Assembly (NCBI GenBank): GCA_029851415.1
Contig: CM056743.1
Location: 78,510,186-78,574,185, forward strand
DNA length: 64,000 bases
From: Eretmocerus hayati
Taxonomy: Eukaryota; Arthropoda; Insecta; Hymenoptera; Aphelinidae
Direction of reading: 5' to 3'
Under the pieces are notes generated by a model. It did no database searches. It worked only from the letters and a program-made list of their open reading frames with translations, and was not told the origin of the DNA. The position numbers and the translations under genes are program-made. Positions 34,580-44,208 of the stretch are shown piece after piece (the first letter of the stretch is position 1; the number at the start of each line of letters is the position of its first letter).

Positions 34580-37500
34580 TTACCGATTCCTAGCATCGTG
34601 TATATGCTCAAGCATTGCGACGTCTGGGTCCTTCACATTTTCTTCGTGTCTTGCAAATCCCAAAAACCACAAAACACTAGCAATATGAGCACAGGTCCCT
34701 AGAGTTCTGGCGCCAGATTTGCAGGTACAATAATAATTAAACTCGATTTCCGCATCCTCGTCATCTCTGCCGAATGCTATCCACAGCTGATGTCTGGTGT
34801 TATTGCTGAAACGAGACCAAATCCGTGCACGTATCAGACCTGGCTCGTCAATAAGAGAATCAAATTGAAAGAGATCGTCTCCATCCCTGAGGAGTTTGTC
34901 TTGAATGTATGCAGGTGACAAATTAACTTGATACACTCCAGCAGTTATGCGACTGAGGTTTTCTAGAGTGAGTATAGGAAAATCAGCATCGTCATATTCG
35001 TCTAAACGAGCCCACCTGCCGTTTCTAGTCCTCAAACACCCATCAACTTCGATACGAGCTTGCATGACATTTGGCTCCCTCAATCTCTCCAAAAGCTCAT
35101 CAGCAAAAGCGGCATTTACACCATTCATCTGTATTGTTGGTCTAAACCTGTTTATAATGGCAGCACCAATCTTGAAGAAATCGCCAAGATTCAAGGCGTG
35201 TACAACTGATATCCTGTGGTCGAAGAATTTGAAGATGCTTTTCATGTGGCCATTCCTAGATTCTACGATCCATCTTGTCTTCGTTATCAACCTTGCATAA
35301 TTAGCCTGCTCAGTTGTGAATTGTCTCTGTCCTTGCTCTAAGAATGGTGGTATATATACTATGAATCCCAAAGCCTCTAAAAATGGCACAGCATCGCGAT
35401 ATCCTCGATCGAGAATGATGATATCGCCAGGTTGAAGCCAACGCCGCAAATCATGTAGGTATTGCTGGAAAGCATGCAACAGCATAGTGGCATCGTTATT
35501 GCGTATGTCCGAAAAATAGGGACCATGTATGTCAAGAATCCGCCCATCAGGAGCAACGAGCATCACGGGCTTGAGAAGATAATGATGTTTGTGCAAGTTA
35601 TATGATTTCTTGGCAGCGCTAAAATTGCTGCTCGTCTCCACCTCTACGTACGTTCCATCTCTATACAATATTACTCGAGGTCTCTCAGGTGTGGGATTAT
35701 ACAGCCGATTTTCAAATTCATTGACGTGCCTCGCGATAAACTCAGCTCTCGTCATAGAATCCAACCCAAGATTTTCAGGAACGAACCTCTGCATTAGAGA
35801 TCTTCGAACTGTTGCGATCACAGTGCTCACTCTCTGTCGAGAGTTATATGGGCAAATCTCACGAAGTATGCGGTTTGGCCGAACAGGCCTATTTTCACGT
35901 TGTCAGAACAACAGTCGCGTTATTTCCGCCGCTCGCATTAGATCATTTTGAAGATCTACTCATATTTAATAGTTCTGCATCATTCAGAAGTCTAAAAATT
36001 GCTATAGAAAGGTACTGGGAGACGCTTCTTCGTGACAAAATCACAATTTTCGACCGAACAGGGCCATAGTTCTCTCACGCCTTAGCTCGCCACAGGCGGG
36101 GCGGTTCACCGATCGGTCTGAAAATTGGATATGTGATGGATTATAATACATAGAAACATATAATTTTCGCCCGAGGCTGTGCCTATCAATGCGTCGGAGT
36201 GCCGATGATTCGTTGGAGCGAACTCCGATTCTACATTTTCTCCTGTATCGCTCTTCTAATGGATGCAGCACTCGGGGCGGTGAATATTTCGTATCTGTAG
36301 AAACGACATATTATTCTACATCCAAAAACCTACAAATCTAGCCCAAGAACGATAGTGTGCTCGATTCCGCACGACGATGCGGCTTGAAATGAGAAAAGTT
36401 ATTTTCGCGTAAATGGGGTCAAAAAAATCGTTTTTCGTGTAGCACACGAAAATTTCGATTCCGTTGGGATGGAAACCACGTGTAAACTGATATTTGTACC
36501 TCAAGAAATGCCTATGAGAATCGCCCCTACTACAGCCTCATATCGGTCGCGATGCGAGGCTTGTGAGGATCGACAAATGACGAAAATGAGCGTTTCGACG
36601 GTTGAGGCACATCTACATTTTGTACCACAGACCTTCAGAAAACACTGTAAACCATTGAACTCATCTCTCTTCTTCTATTCCAACACCAAGGATGCCATGT
36701 ATTCACATACACACGAGCCAATTAGAATTACGAAAATATGAGGGTCCCACGCAAATACATGGGAAAAACTTCTACACCCTCACAAATCCACGGCGGGGCT
36801 CCAAAATGATTTACGCAAGTATTTCATCATTGTTTGAGCATTACTTGGACCAAACAAAAGTTTATCGGAGATGTGCTGCCATTCTGGAAATTCTCGAAAT
36901 TTCAAAGTCGAAACCGCATAGTTCCTGAGATTTGCCCATATCCAAACATTGTAGCAAGGAAATCGTCTGATACACCCTGTCGCATTTTACACAAAAAAGT
37001 CAGTAAATGTCTCTTGGTCACAAATCGGAACTGATTCTCTTCGATAACAGGGTCACAATATGTAAAAAGTTCTCTAAAATCTTCCTTATTGATAGGGCTG
37101 ATAGACGCGGACTCGATATCATTAAAATTGTTTTCATTTTCATATTTAGAGCCAGTTGAGCATCTGTTCCGCAACTCGTCTAAGAACGGGCGCAAGACAG
37201 TACCCGGAATTCTCAATGGACGATGAAGAGATCGTAAATGTTCTAGGTACTCTGGTCTGAGATAACCACCATCGTCTAAATGATTTCGACAGGATCTAGT
37301 TTCTTGGGTCACGTAAATGTTTCTCTTCATGTAGATATCAACACGAGCTTCCACGCTGAGCCGGGTAAGATTTTCGTGACCGTTACAAATCAGACAAGTA
37401 TGCGATGATGTTTGGGTCAAAACATTTAGTCTCAGAGCTGTTGGATCTTCTTCGAGAAGCCGTATCTCGTTCATAATAGCCTGATTACAATTGATGCAAA

Positions 37501-37663
37501 TTCTTGTTAGCTCTGTGATCTGAATCGGCAATCTGCCTCCAGCGTTACGACGTGCCTCTGCAATTTCTCGCTTCTGAATATCATCCTCCCTATCTATACG
37601 AGACATGGTTCTAGCAGGAAGCCCAGCCTCACAGATAAAGCAGCGCAAAATTCTGTTAGCCAT
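34580..37663 (-). pseudogene. Spy-like DDE transposase with C-terminal SWIM zinc finger, split by an insertion
   Basis: The gene is in two collinear parts, 37663-36938 (about 242 codons) and 35845-34580 (422 codons with stop). Removing the 1,088-bp insertion and one ATAT joins them in frame without any stop, giving about 663 residues. The N-terminal part has repeated CxxC pairs (CFIC, CINC, CLIC) of a Cys-rich DNA-binding region, then an HTH-like segment (RHLLTFLCKMRQGVSDDFL). The catalytic DDE_4-type domain shows D in YRDGTYVEVE, D in IILDRGYRD and E in RWIVESRNGHMKSIF. The C-terminus holds CTCKSGARTLGTCAHIASVL, a CxC...CxH SWIM finger. The function would be cut-and-paste movement of the element. 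Apart from the insertion it looks nearly intact, so inactivation seems to have come from one event. Confidence 0.88.
35850..36937. mobile_element. 1,088-bp element with 30-bp inverted ends inside the transposase gene
   Basis: The left end reads GGGCAAATCTCACGAAGTAT and the complement of the right end reads GGGCAAATCTCAGGAACTAT; both go on to GCGGTTT. ATAT (35846-35849 and 36938-36941) flanks it as a 4-bp target duplication, and its removal restores the transposase frame. No open frame of note. I cannot assign the superfamily. Confidence 0.85.
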
Positions 37664-38977
37664 GCCTGAATATTTGCTAATTCGATTGGTTTATTCTGAG
37701 TGATGAAAATCTACGAAAAATCATGAGACTTGCGCAAAGCACTCGACATCATTGTATAGCTTGACAAACATTCACTCTACTTCCAGTTCACGTTGCGCAC
37801 CCTAAAGATGATGATCGAATATATTCCGATTCTTACATAGCTTTGTCGAATAAAAATACCAAATACTTACAAAATTCATGAGAATTTGCGTCTTACAACA
37901 ATTAGAGCGATACATTTCAAATCTTGCACGCAAAGATTGATGATAACGAGTAACCTGTCACAATTGGTTATGTTTACATTTTTTCCAGAAAACTGATTGG
38001 AATTGGTTATGTTGAGATCGGCGCATTGGAGGGAGAATAAGGCTTTGATCGGTATTCGATTGTTGTCAAAAGTTTGTATGTATAAGAGTTGTTTCGAACA
38101 CAGTGCTGAAACTCCCATCATGGATCCCATTTTCTGTCTAATTATCACCATCGACACTCGCGCAATCATTCTAGCATCGCAGAATTCATTTGAGAATATA
38201 CGTAGATCGGTTAATTCACGCGCAAAGATATCTTCCGGGGAATGCCATGTGAGAGCACGTTTCAAGTATGGTTACGGATTTTTCTCGCGAACACTCGCGA
38301 TTTATCCTTTGAGTTGCAGGAGCGCTCAAAATCATACTCCTTTGTCTCGTATGTAGAGCCACTGAGGCTTTCATATGAGACCCATTGCAATATGAACGTT
38401 TCGAGCGAAACATATCCTAAAAAGCTCATTTGAGTAGCGAAAAATATTGTTCAACAGTCTGGAGTCTAAGCAGAATATTTTTTTGGCACGATATTCTATC
38501 AAGAGTTTTTTCAGACAGATATGAAAGTAGTCAACGCGTGTAGTTGGTCATTTTCAACACCAGTTCTTATGATCTCAGCGAGAATGAGTCTTAGTAGTTT
38601 CATCTGCGTACTTTTGATAAGAATTGATCACTGTTTTGGATCCGAGAAAATTCTCGTCGAGAGTCACAGCTTTTCCCATCGACCACTAATCTTCGCTTTC
38701 TATCTCTTTCATATCAGCTGGCATGTCGAATACGTTCTTGGGTCAACTTTGCAATTTGTAACTTACCGGTTTGTGAGAAAAAACCTTTCTCGATCTTTGT
38801 TTATATAGAATAGTAAGTGCATATGTATAAATCTTGGTGCGGTGAATGTGCCTTCTAACAAAACTTGAATAACTGTGTATCAGCCTTGGCTCACGAAAAT
38901 CCTGCATTTTTACATGCGAATTAATGATATTGTTTCACGTGATCATAAATCTCGAGTCAACAGTTTCAACTCCTCCT
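37664..38977. other. 5' region of the Spy-like element
   Basis: This lies between the transposase start and the right terminal repeat. Frames on both strands (for example 37876-38356) have no recognised motif. It may contain the transposase promoter; no clear TATA box stood out. Confidence 0.4.
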
Positions 38978-39709
38978 CGTCTCATCAGATTTGCGATATT
39001 GCAAGAATTCATCGAATCGTTCGTGAGCTTGACTACGTCGATAAGTATAGAACGGGATAGAACTACAACACCCCCTCCAACTCATTCTCGTCTTTTGAAA
39101 AGAAACGATATCGCAGAATCAGCTAAAAGAATAATATAGATCAGATCTATAAATGACTAACAAATGTACACCCGTTTCCCGGATCGCACCAAAATCGAAC
39201 TAGCTTCTTCATATTTCCATTGAATTTCGGCAACCGATATAATTCTACCGAAATCACTGTTTGCGAGACAATGATCCTCGTACGAGAAATGTAAGATTCA
39301 CGAAAGCAGCTTGAGAGATATGAATAAGCAATCCCTCTGACATTTGCGCTATGTGATTGTAAGAAAAGTCGCTTTTTATCATTTTACGGGGATTCTAATT
39401 ACTCGCCCGCTCAATAAGAAACGATGGAAAACTCAACATTCTTCCAATAGAAAAAAACCGTAATTAAAAACGACCCCGAGATTTGAATGCGTGCAGTCAC
39501 ACCGGCGTCGAATGCGATCGATATCGGCACATAACCTTCATGCACCAATGCATTGAAGGGCACTCTCTAGCTCAAATATCTCAAAACGAGGATAGCGTTG
39601 AGTTTTGTGCCCATGGAGACTCTTGATCAGCGCTCTGAGATCTATCGTTTGCGTATACTCACGAAAGATTTGACCGAAACCCAAAATCCTATGATTAAGG
39701 GCGGGGTCC
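38978..39709. repeat. Right terminal inverted repeat of the Spy-like element
   Basis: This is an uninterrupted copy that serves as reference for the left repeat. It reads through the TA where the pogo-like element sits on the other side. Confidence 0.85.
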
Positions 39710-40256
39710 TCTTGCGACGGAACAGTGAGTTTATACTATAGTATATATACATATATATATATATATATATAGCGATTGGGATCATGAATAATTGAGATCG
39801 AACATTTTCAAATATTGAACGGGATCCACATTGATCCCGATCGGTAGCTTGGTGCAGACGTTACCTCCTGCGATCTCATGCGCTCCTAATACTTGCTGTG
39901 CCTCTACGCATCTCGTTTCCGTTGCAATTTATATTGTTATTCGAAATTCTGCGACGGAACACCGAGTTTATACTATAGTATATATATATATGTACACACA
40001 GAATGGAATATATCTATAGCTTGCTGCCTACGTTACCCCCAGCAATCTCATACTATCCTAATACTCAGTGCGCTTCCGCGCTCAATATTTTCGTGAGCCC
40101 TCATCCCATGGCATACTACAGACGTTACCTTATGCGATCTTATGCTCTCCTAATACTTGGTGTGCCTCTACGCATCTAGTTTTCATTGCTATTTATATTG
40201 TTATTCGAAATTTTGCGACGGAACACCGAGTTTATACTATAGTATATAGAATATTT

Positions 40257-40291
<35 letters not shown>

Positions 40292-40500
40292 ATCGTGAAG
40301 AATTGAGATCGAACATTCTCAAATATTGAACGGGATCGACATTGATTCCGATCGGTAGCTTGGTGCAGACGTTACCTCCGGCAACCATATACTCTCCTAA
40401 TACCCAGTGTGCTTTCACGCACCGCGGTTTTTGTTGTAATTCATGATATTGTTCAAATTTTTGTATCGGAATATTCAGTTAATACTATATATAGAATAAT
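39710..40500 (+). repeat. Satellite with AT microsatellites, right part
   Basis: Imperfect units contain GCAGACGTTACCT, CTCCTAATACT, GCCTCTACGCATCT, GTTATTCGAAATT and ACACCGAGTTTATACTATAG. (TA)n runs occur at ~39750-39770, 39975-39990 and 40260-40290. Two units preserve the unoccupied Spy target. Confidence 0.8.
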
Positions 40501-40560
40501 TAGGTCATATGAAACTCAGAACCGTAAATTTTGAGGTATCAAAAGGGTTAATTTAGGAAA

Positions 40561-41231
40561 TTAACTATACATAGTCAAGATTGCGTCATCCATTTGAGCA
40601 GGTCGCTGATCAGCTGCAAACGGGACCGTTTCATTGATCCTGAGGTTATAGTCCACCTCATCCTCCCTCTCATGGGTTTCTACGAAATTCCGTCTTTTAA
40701 GGAACCAACTCCGAAGGCTATAAGCGTTTTTTACTGCACACACCCCATCCTCTCGGAGTGTGTGATGGTGGCATGATATTTGTTGATCCGCAATCAGTTC
40801 TCGTAATGGAGGGCAACGTATATCCTCCATGTTGATAACCAATCTGGAATCAGATGTGATGAGGATCTCAATCAATCTACATGCAGAAGTGGGGTATGAA
40901 AAACTTACTTTCCGGGAAGTATTTCTTCGATCCACTTCCTCTTTTCCACCCCTTTAACGTATATCTTCGAGGTACATCTCAAATTATCATGTATAATTCG
41001 TACGTAACAACCTGGAGCAATTGAGCCAGAATTCCAAGAAATACCCAAGAATCTCTCCAACCATTGATTGTATTTCCGTTCTTGAGGGAGCAACTTAGCC
41101 CACTTACACGGGGCTTTGAACAGACATATTGTTGGTATGAACGTTTTTTCGAGTGGGACAATGGCCAGTTCTTTGAGCTGGAATAGGTTGGTGGATCTCC
41201 GAAAGCCTTGAATGTCAACGAAAAACTCCAT
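40561..41231 (-). CDS. Intact nuclease-like protein of a repeat-associated arthropod family
   Basis: Exon 1 (41231-40909) and exon 2 (40843-40561) join across a 65-bp GT-AG intron (40908-40844) to give a continuous 201-residue frame. The chosen start is the Met of MEFFVDIQGF; the frame is open upstream to an acceptor at 41376, so a 5'-longer form with another exon is possible. Visible features in order: EFFVDIQGFR, FQLKELAIVPLE, a Trp-containing middle (CKWAKLLP, NQWLERFLGISWNSGSI), TSKIYVKGVEKRKWIEE, and a C-terminal CPPLRELIADQQISCHHH with CAVKNAYSLRSWFL. From memory, proteins with this series are widespread in hymenopteran and other arthropod genomes and have a conserved early Asp, as in RNase H-fold nucleases; the enzymatic role is inference. 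It lies near a PolB relic, possibly as part of the same element. Confidence 0.7.
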
Positions 41232-41469
41232 TTCGGACCCGAACTGACCTCCCCAGTTGCTCGAACTCAACTGATCCGAAATGCGGCTAACTGTTAAATC
41301 ATATAACCTGAAATCTCTTAGGAATTTGTGATGGGAAAGAACGGTCGATGAGCCCCCCACCCCTTCTTCCCGGAACTACAAGTGATGTTGATATTTTCAC
41401 TTTTCTAGGTGGATGAATATTTTAAAAGTTTCTTTCGAGAATTCGTAGACGCAGCATCCTCAGTGTGGG

Positions 41470-41506
41470 TATAAGAGCCGCTGTGGTCCGTAGCTCGACA
41501 GTCCAG
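41470..41506 (+). promoter_or_regulatory. TATA plus initiator promoter of the 41.7-kb ORF
   Basis: TATAAG at 41470-41475 is followed by CGACAGTCCAGT with the CAGT A at 41500, a spacing of 30 nt. The start codon at 41692 lies ~190 nt downstream. Confidence 0.5.
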
Positions 41507-41691
41507 TGCTTAGCATCGCGGAGGTAGGAGTCTCCAACACAAAGGTCGTATATGTTGGGGCTATAGACTGACTTGAAGGCTTATGAGGGTGTAAAACAGT
41601 TGATAGGCGGTCGTGAGTAGCGTGCAGACTCGGCTGATCTATCAAGGGGTTTGATTGACCCCCCCCCCGCCGACCGGTCTTGCAAAGCAAG

Positions 41692-41964
41692 ATGGAGTCA
41701 CTAGAACTTTACGAAGTGAATATATGGATGCTGATGCACTCTCTCCAGACGTATGCTCACGATGCTCCATCGAGTTTGATCCAGCGCTGGCTAGATACAT
41801 GCTCACTCATGGTTGAAAGTATCCAGAAATTAGCCATTTGGGGGAAATTAACAAGACATGAGAAACAAAAATATCAGACATGCCTCTCAAAGCTTGCAAA
41901 TATCAAAAATAGACTCGTACATATATATGAGACAAAATCGAGAAAATTTGGGGGAGGGTTGTAA
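41692..41964 (+). CDS. Small helical protein, 3' end altered by LTR insertion
   Basis: The ATG at 41692 opens a 90-residue frame (MESLELYEVNIWMLMHSLQ...) that is strongly helical with heptad-like spacing (SSLIQRWLDTCSLMVESIQKL and KYQTCLSKLANIKNRLV). The last codons and the stop are contributed by the LTR that starts at 41960, so the native C-terminus has been cut off. Across the rejoined site (41959 to 47823) the frame stays open for ~50 further codons antisense to the PolB relic, which may be chance. It has its own TATA promoter. No family recognised. Confidence 0.5.
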   Translation: MESLELYEVNIWMLMHSLQTYAHDAPSSLIQRWLDTCSLMVESIQKLAIWGKLTRHEKQKYQTCLSKLANIKNRLVHIYETKSRKFGGGL

Positions 41965-43471
41965 GGGTACAAATATGGGCTCTGGATCTAGGGAGAGAGC
42001 CGGAGCATAATGATTGTAGAGGGATACCTCGATAGAGGTGTGCGTATATTCATGCAATAATAATGGGCTTCTAGGATGAACAATTTGTTTTGTTTCTCCA
42101 TCAAATTTTACCCATCCTTGGGTACTTAGGCCCTTGGACGAAATGAAATATGATGAGAGAAACTGTATGACTTTAGAAGGTGAATGGAGTGGGTACTTAG
42201 GGCCACTCGCATATCATCCTTAGAAAGTCACCCAACTTTGATATAGCAGATATACACAGATGGGGGTGGTGGGTACTTAGGGCCACCGACCCACCAATCC
42301 TAGATATCTGCGTAAAGGTTGGATGAGACGTCTGATTTTTTGTGAGGACGGGTACTTAGGGCCATTCCTCCACCCAAATCGCGTCTCTGAGCTGCATCGA
42401 GATTCTACAAATTTTGAGTACACATTGAAACTCCAGATATATGGAAATCAAATAGCATTCATTCAGAATCTCATATACATGAGCACAGCAATAGCCAAGA
42501 GACCAAGCTCGATACAGCTCTGATTTCCAACTGAGCATAAGCCGGCCTAAATGGCCTGACGAGCCTGTATTTATACCTGGTCTTTTGGCTGTACAATATA
42601 TCTATATCGTATGGTAGATGAACGAATAGATTATCGATCATTCGAAGAATTACTATTTCATTGAAAAAATAATACAAATGGAGAAATCTTGCAAAATCTG
42701 AATACAAAACTCGATTCTTCATCTCTAACGGATATGAACTCAGCACCAAATTCAAATTGACTCATTTTTTATTTATTGCCAGAAACAAAAAGATGAATTC
42801 CTAGAACTTTCCAGAAGCACGTGGCTTTTCATCTATCTTGAAAATTCAATGAAAATCAAAAGAAAAATTGAATTCTTTTCATATCGGGCTATTCTAGTCA
42901 TCAATGATTCCATTTGGAAAAAAGCTATTTTACTCACAAATACATTTTTCAACGAATATTTACAATATTTACAACAAATCTGATTTTGAGTCTATTTTCC
43001 TTTAAATGAAGAATTTTGTGATAGATTACACTTTTTCAGAGTATACATGAAATGATACATCAAGAAAGTAAAAATAAAAAATCGTTGTTGTTTTTCAACA
43101 AGAATATTTAGTTTGCAAAATAAAATAAACAAGCAAAATCAACTTGTTTTAAAAAGTGTCTATATACATCTTGTAGCTCAGAAAATGAGCTTTATCATAA
43201 CAAAAGAAAGATTACGATTTCATGGAGTTTCATATAAGAAATTCCTCATAGAAATTCATAGAATATTCTTGAGTTTCTATGTATGAGTATATACATATTT
43301 ACGGCTTAGTGTGTGTCTATTCACCACGCGTGACACTAAAAGAAAAGCAAACACCTGCCTTATCGGCTCTAATACGCGCGAAGATTTGAATACTATATAC
43401 AGCCTTAACAGCACGTGCATTTTAGAGATTGATAAATGAAAAATTAAAATTCTGGGGTTATGGCACTCACA
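41960..43471 (-). repeat. 3' LTR of the gag-only element, with four GGGTACTTAGG boxes
   Basis: It is 1,512 bp, the same length as the 5' LTR. The box GGGTACTTAGGSCC (plus-strand reading) occurs at 42120, 42191, 42271 and 42350, spaced 71-80 bp. Reading frames inside (for example 42323-42523) are duplicated in the other LTR and are not genes. Confidence 0.9.
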
Positions 43472-43473
43472 TG

Positions 43474-43482
43474 CCCCCCATC
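43474..43482 (-). promoter_or_regulatory. Polypurine tract
   Basis: On the minus strand GATGGGGGG, then CA, lies directly before the 3' LTR start (TGTGAG). This is the expected place for the primer of plus-strand DNA synthesis. Confidence 0.75.
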
Positions 43483-43539
43483 AAAATTTGTATTTCCGTT
43501 ATGCGAAATGAAAATTTTACTCAATAAAGTGACATTTCG

Positions 43540-44208
43540 TTAACCCAAAATTTTAATACTGTTCAATGCGGAGTTCCATTCAACACTTGTGCCCCCCACT
43601 GCCCTTTTAAATCGGGTGTGCTTGCGGATATGGTTGATGGCCGTCTCTTCGAGAACGTGGCTCCGATTATCCTCACGCTGCTCGATTGCTTCAGTGGGTG
43701 GTGCAAATGGAATTGGGATATCTTCTCCCGAAAGTAATTTATTTTGGCCTGCCTCCAAAGTGAGTTCTGAGATTTCGGATTCATCTTCATGTGGGTTTGA
43801 ATTCACTCCACTATAGATCTTTTGATTTTCTTCCTCCCGATCCTTATGATCGTTCGAGGGTGATTTTTCAAAAGCAGAGCCTCCATTTAGTAGGTTGCTT
43901 GGGTGAGGCGAGACTGCTTCTTTATTTGAGAGCGAGTCTGACTCGGTCGCACATTTTGTGCAGCTTGTATCACTCGATTTCTGAGTTTGATACGGATTTT
44001 GATTTTGATTGAATTCCTTAATCTCTTGAATCGGAAGTGTTATAATTGGATGGGTCGAGGACCTGGTTTTGTATCCACCACCCTGTATTTTTTTGGGAAG
44101 ACAAGCGTTTGGGTTGAATTCTATATCTCCAGTTGCACCTTGCCTTTTGTCAAATTGACAATTATTTTGTGAGTCCGAGAAACAAGATGCAACTACTGCA
44201 CGTTTCCC
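43540..44208 (-). CDS. Second ORF of the gag-only element, reached by -1 frameshift
   Basis: From the slippery site at 44208-44202 the -1 frame is open for about 222 codons to a TAA at 43540-43542. I read it codon by codon across 43741-44208 and found no stop. The frame has no ATG near its start, so access through frameshifting from gag is the natural reading. The product is polar, Ser/Asn/Glu-rich and probably extended, with scattered Cys (CFSDSQNNC, CTKC) near its first half and a Gln/Glu-rich C-terminal half (IPIPFAPPTEAIEQRED). No protease DSG/DTG, RT or integrase motif is present. It may be the residue of a deleted pro-pol region or a new gag extension. Confidence 0.75.
   Translation of the reverse strand, partial: GKRAVVASCFSDSQNNCQFDKRQGATGDIEFNPNACLPKKIQGGGYKTRSSTHPIITLPIQEIKEFNQNQNPYQTQKSSDTSCTKCATESDSLSNKEAVSPHPSNLLNGGSAFEKSPSNDHKDREEENQKIYSGVNSNPHEDESEISELTLEAGQNKLLSGEDIPIPFAPPTEAIEQREDNRSHVLEETAINHIRKHTRFKRAVGGTSVEWNSALNSIKILG

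Larger units (their letters stand above)
31341..39709 (-). mobile_element. Spy-like DNA transposon with ~735-bp terminal inverted repeats
   Basis: The termini read GGACCCCGCCCTTAATC and its complement. The left repeat is 31341-31700 plus 33503-33872 and the right repeat is 38978-39709, mutually inverted with modest divergence. The flanks are CGAAA on the left and TCTTGCGACGG on the right. Two empty relatives in the adjacent satellite (near 39940 and 40205) read CGAAATTYTGCGACGG, so no bases were duplicated: the insertion lies exactly between AAA and TYT. Lack of a target duplication with an AAA/TTT target is the published hallmark of Spy transposons, whose DDE transposases are related to IS5 and PIF/Harbinger. 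The transposase gene is on the minus strand at 34580-37663. Two later insertions (31701-33500 and 35850-36937) have broken the element. Confidence 0.85.

Noticed and set aside
42323..42755. Reading frames repeated exactly at 46670-47102
   Set aside because: They lie inside the two LTRs and are duplicated with them; no start context or domain supports a gene.
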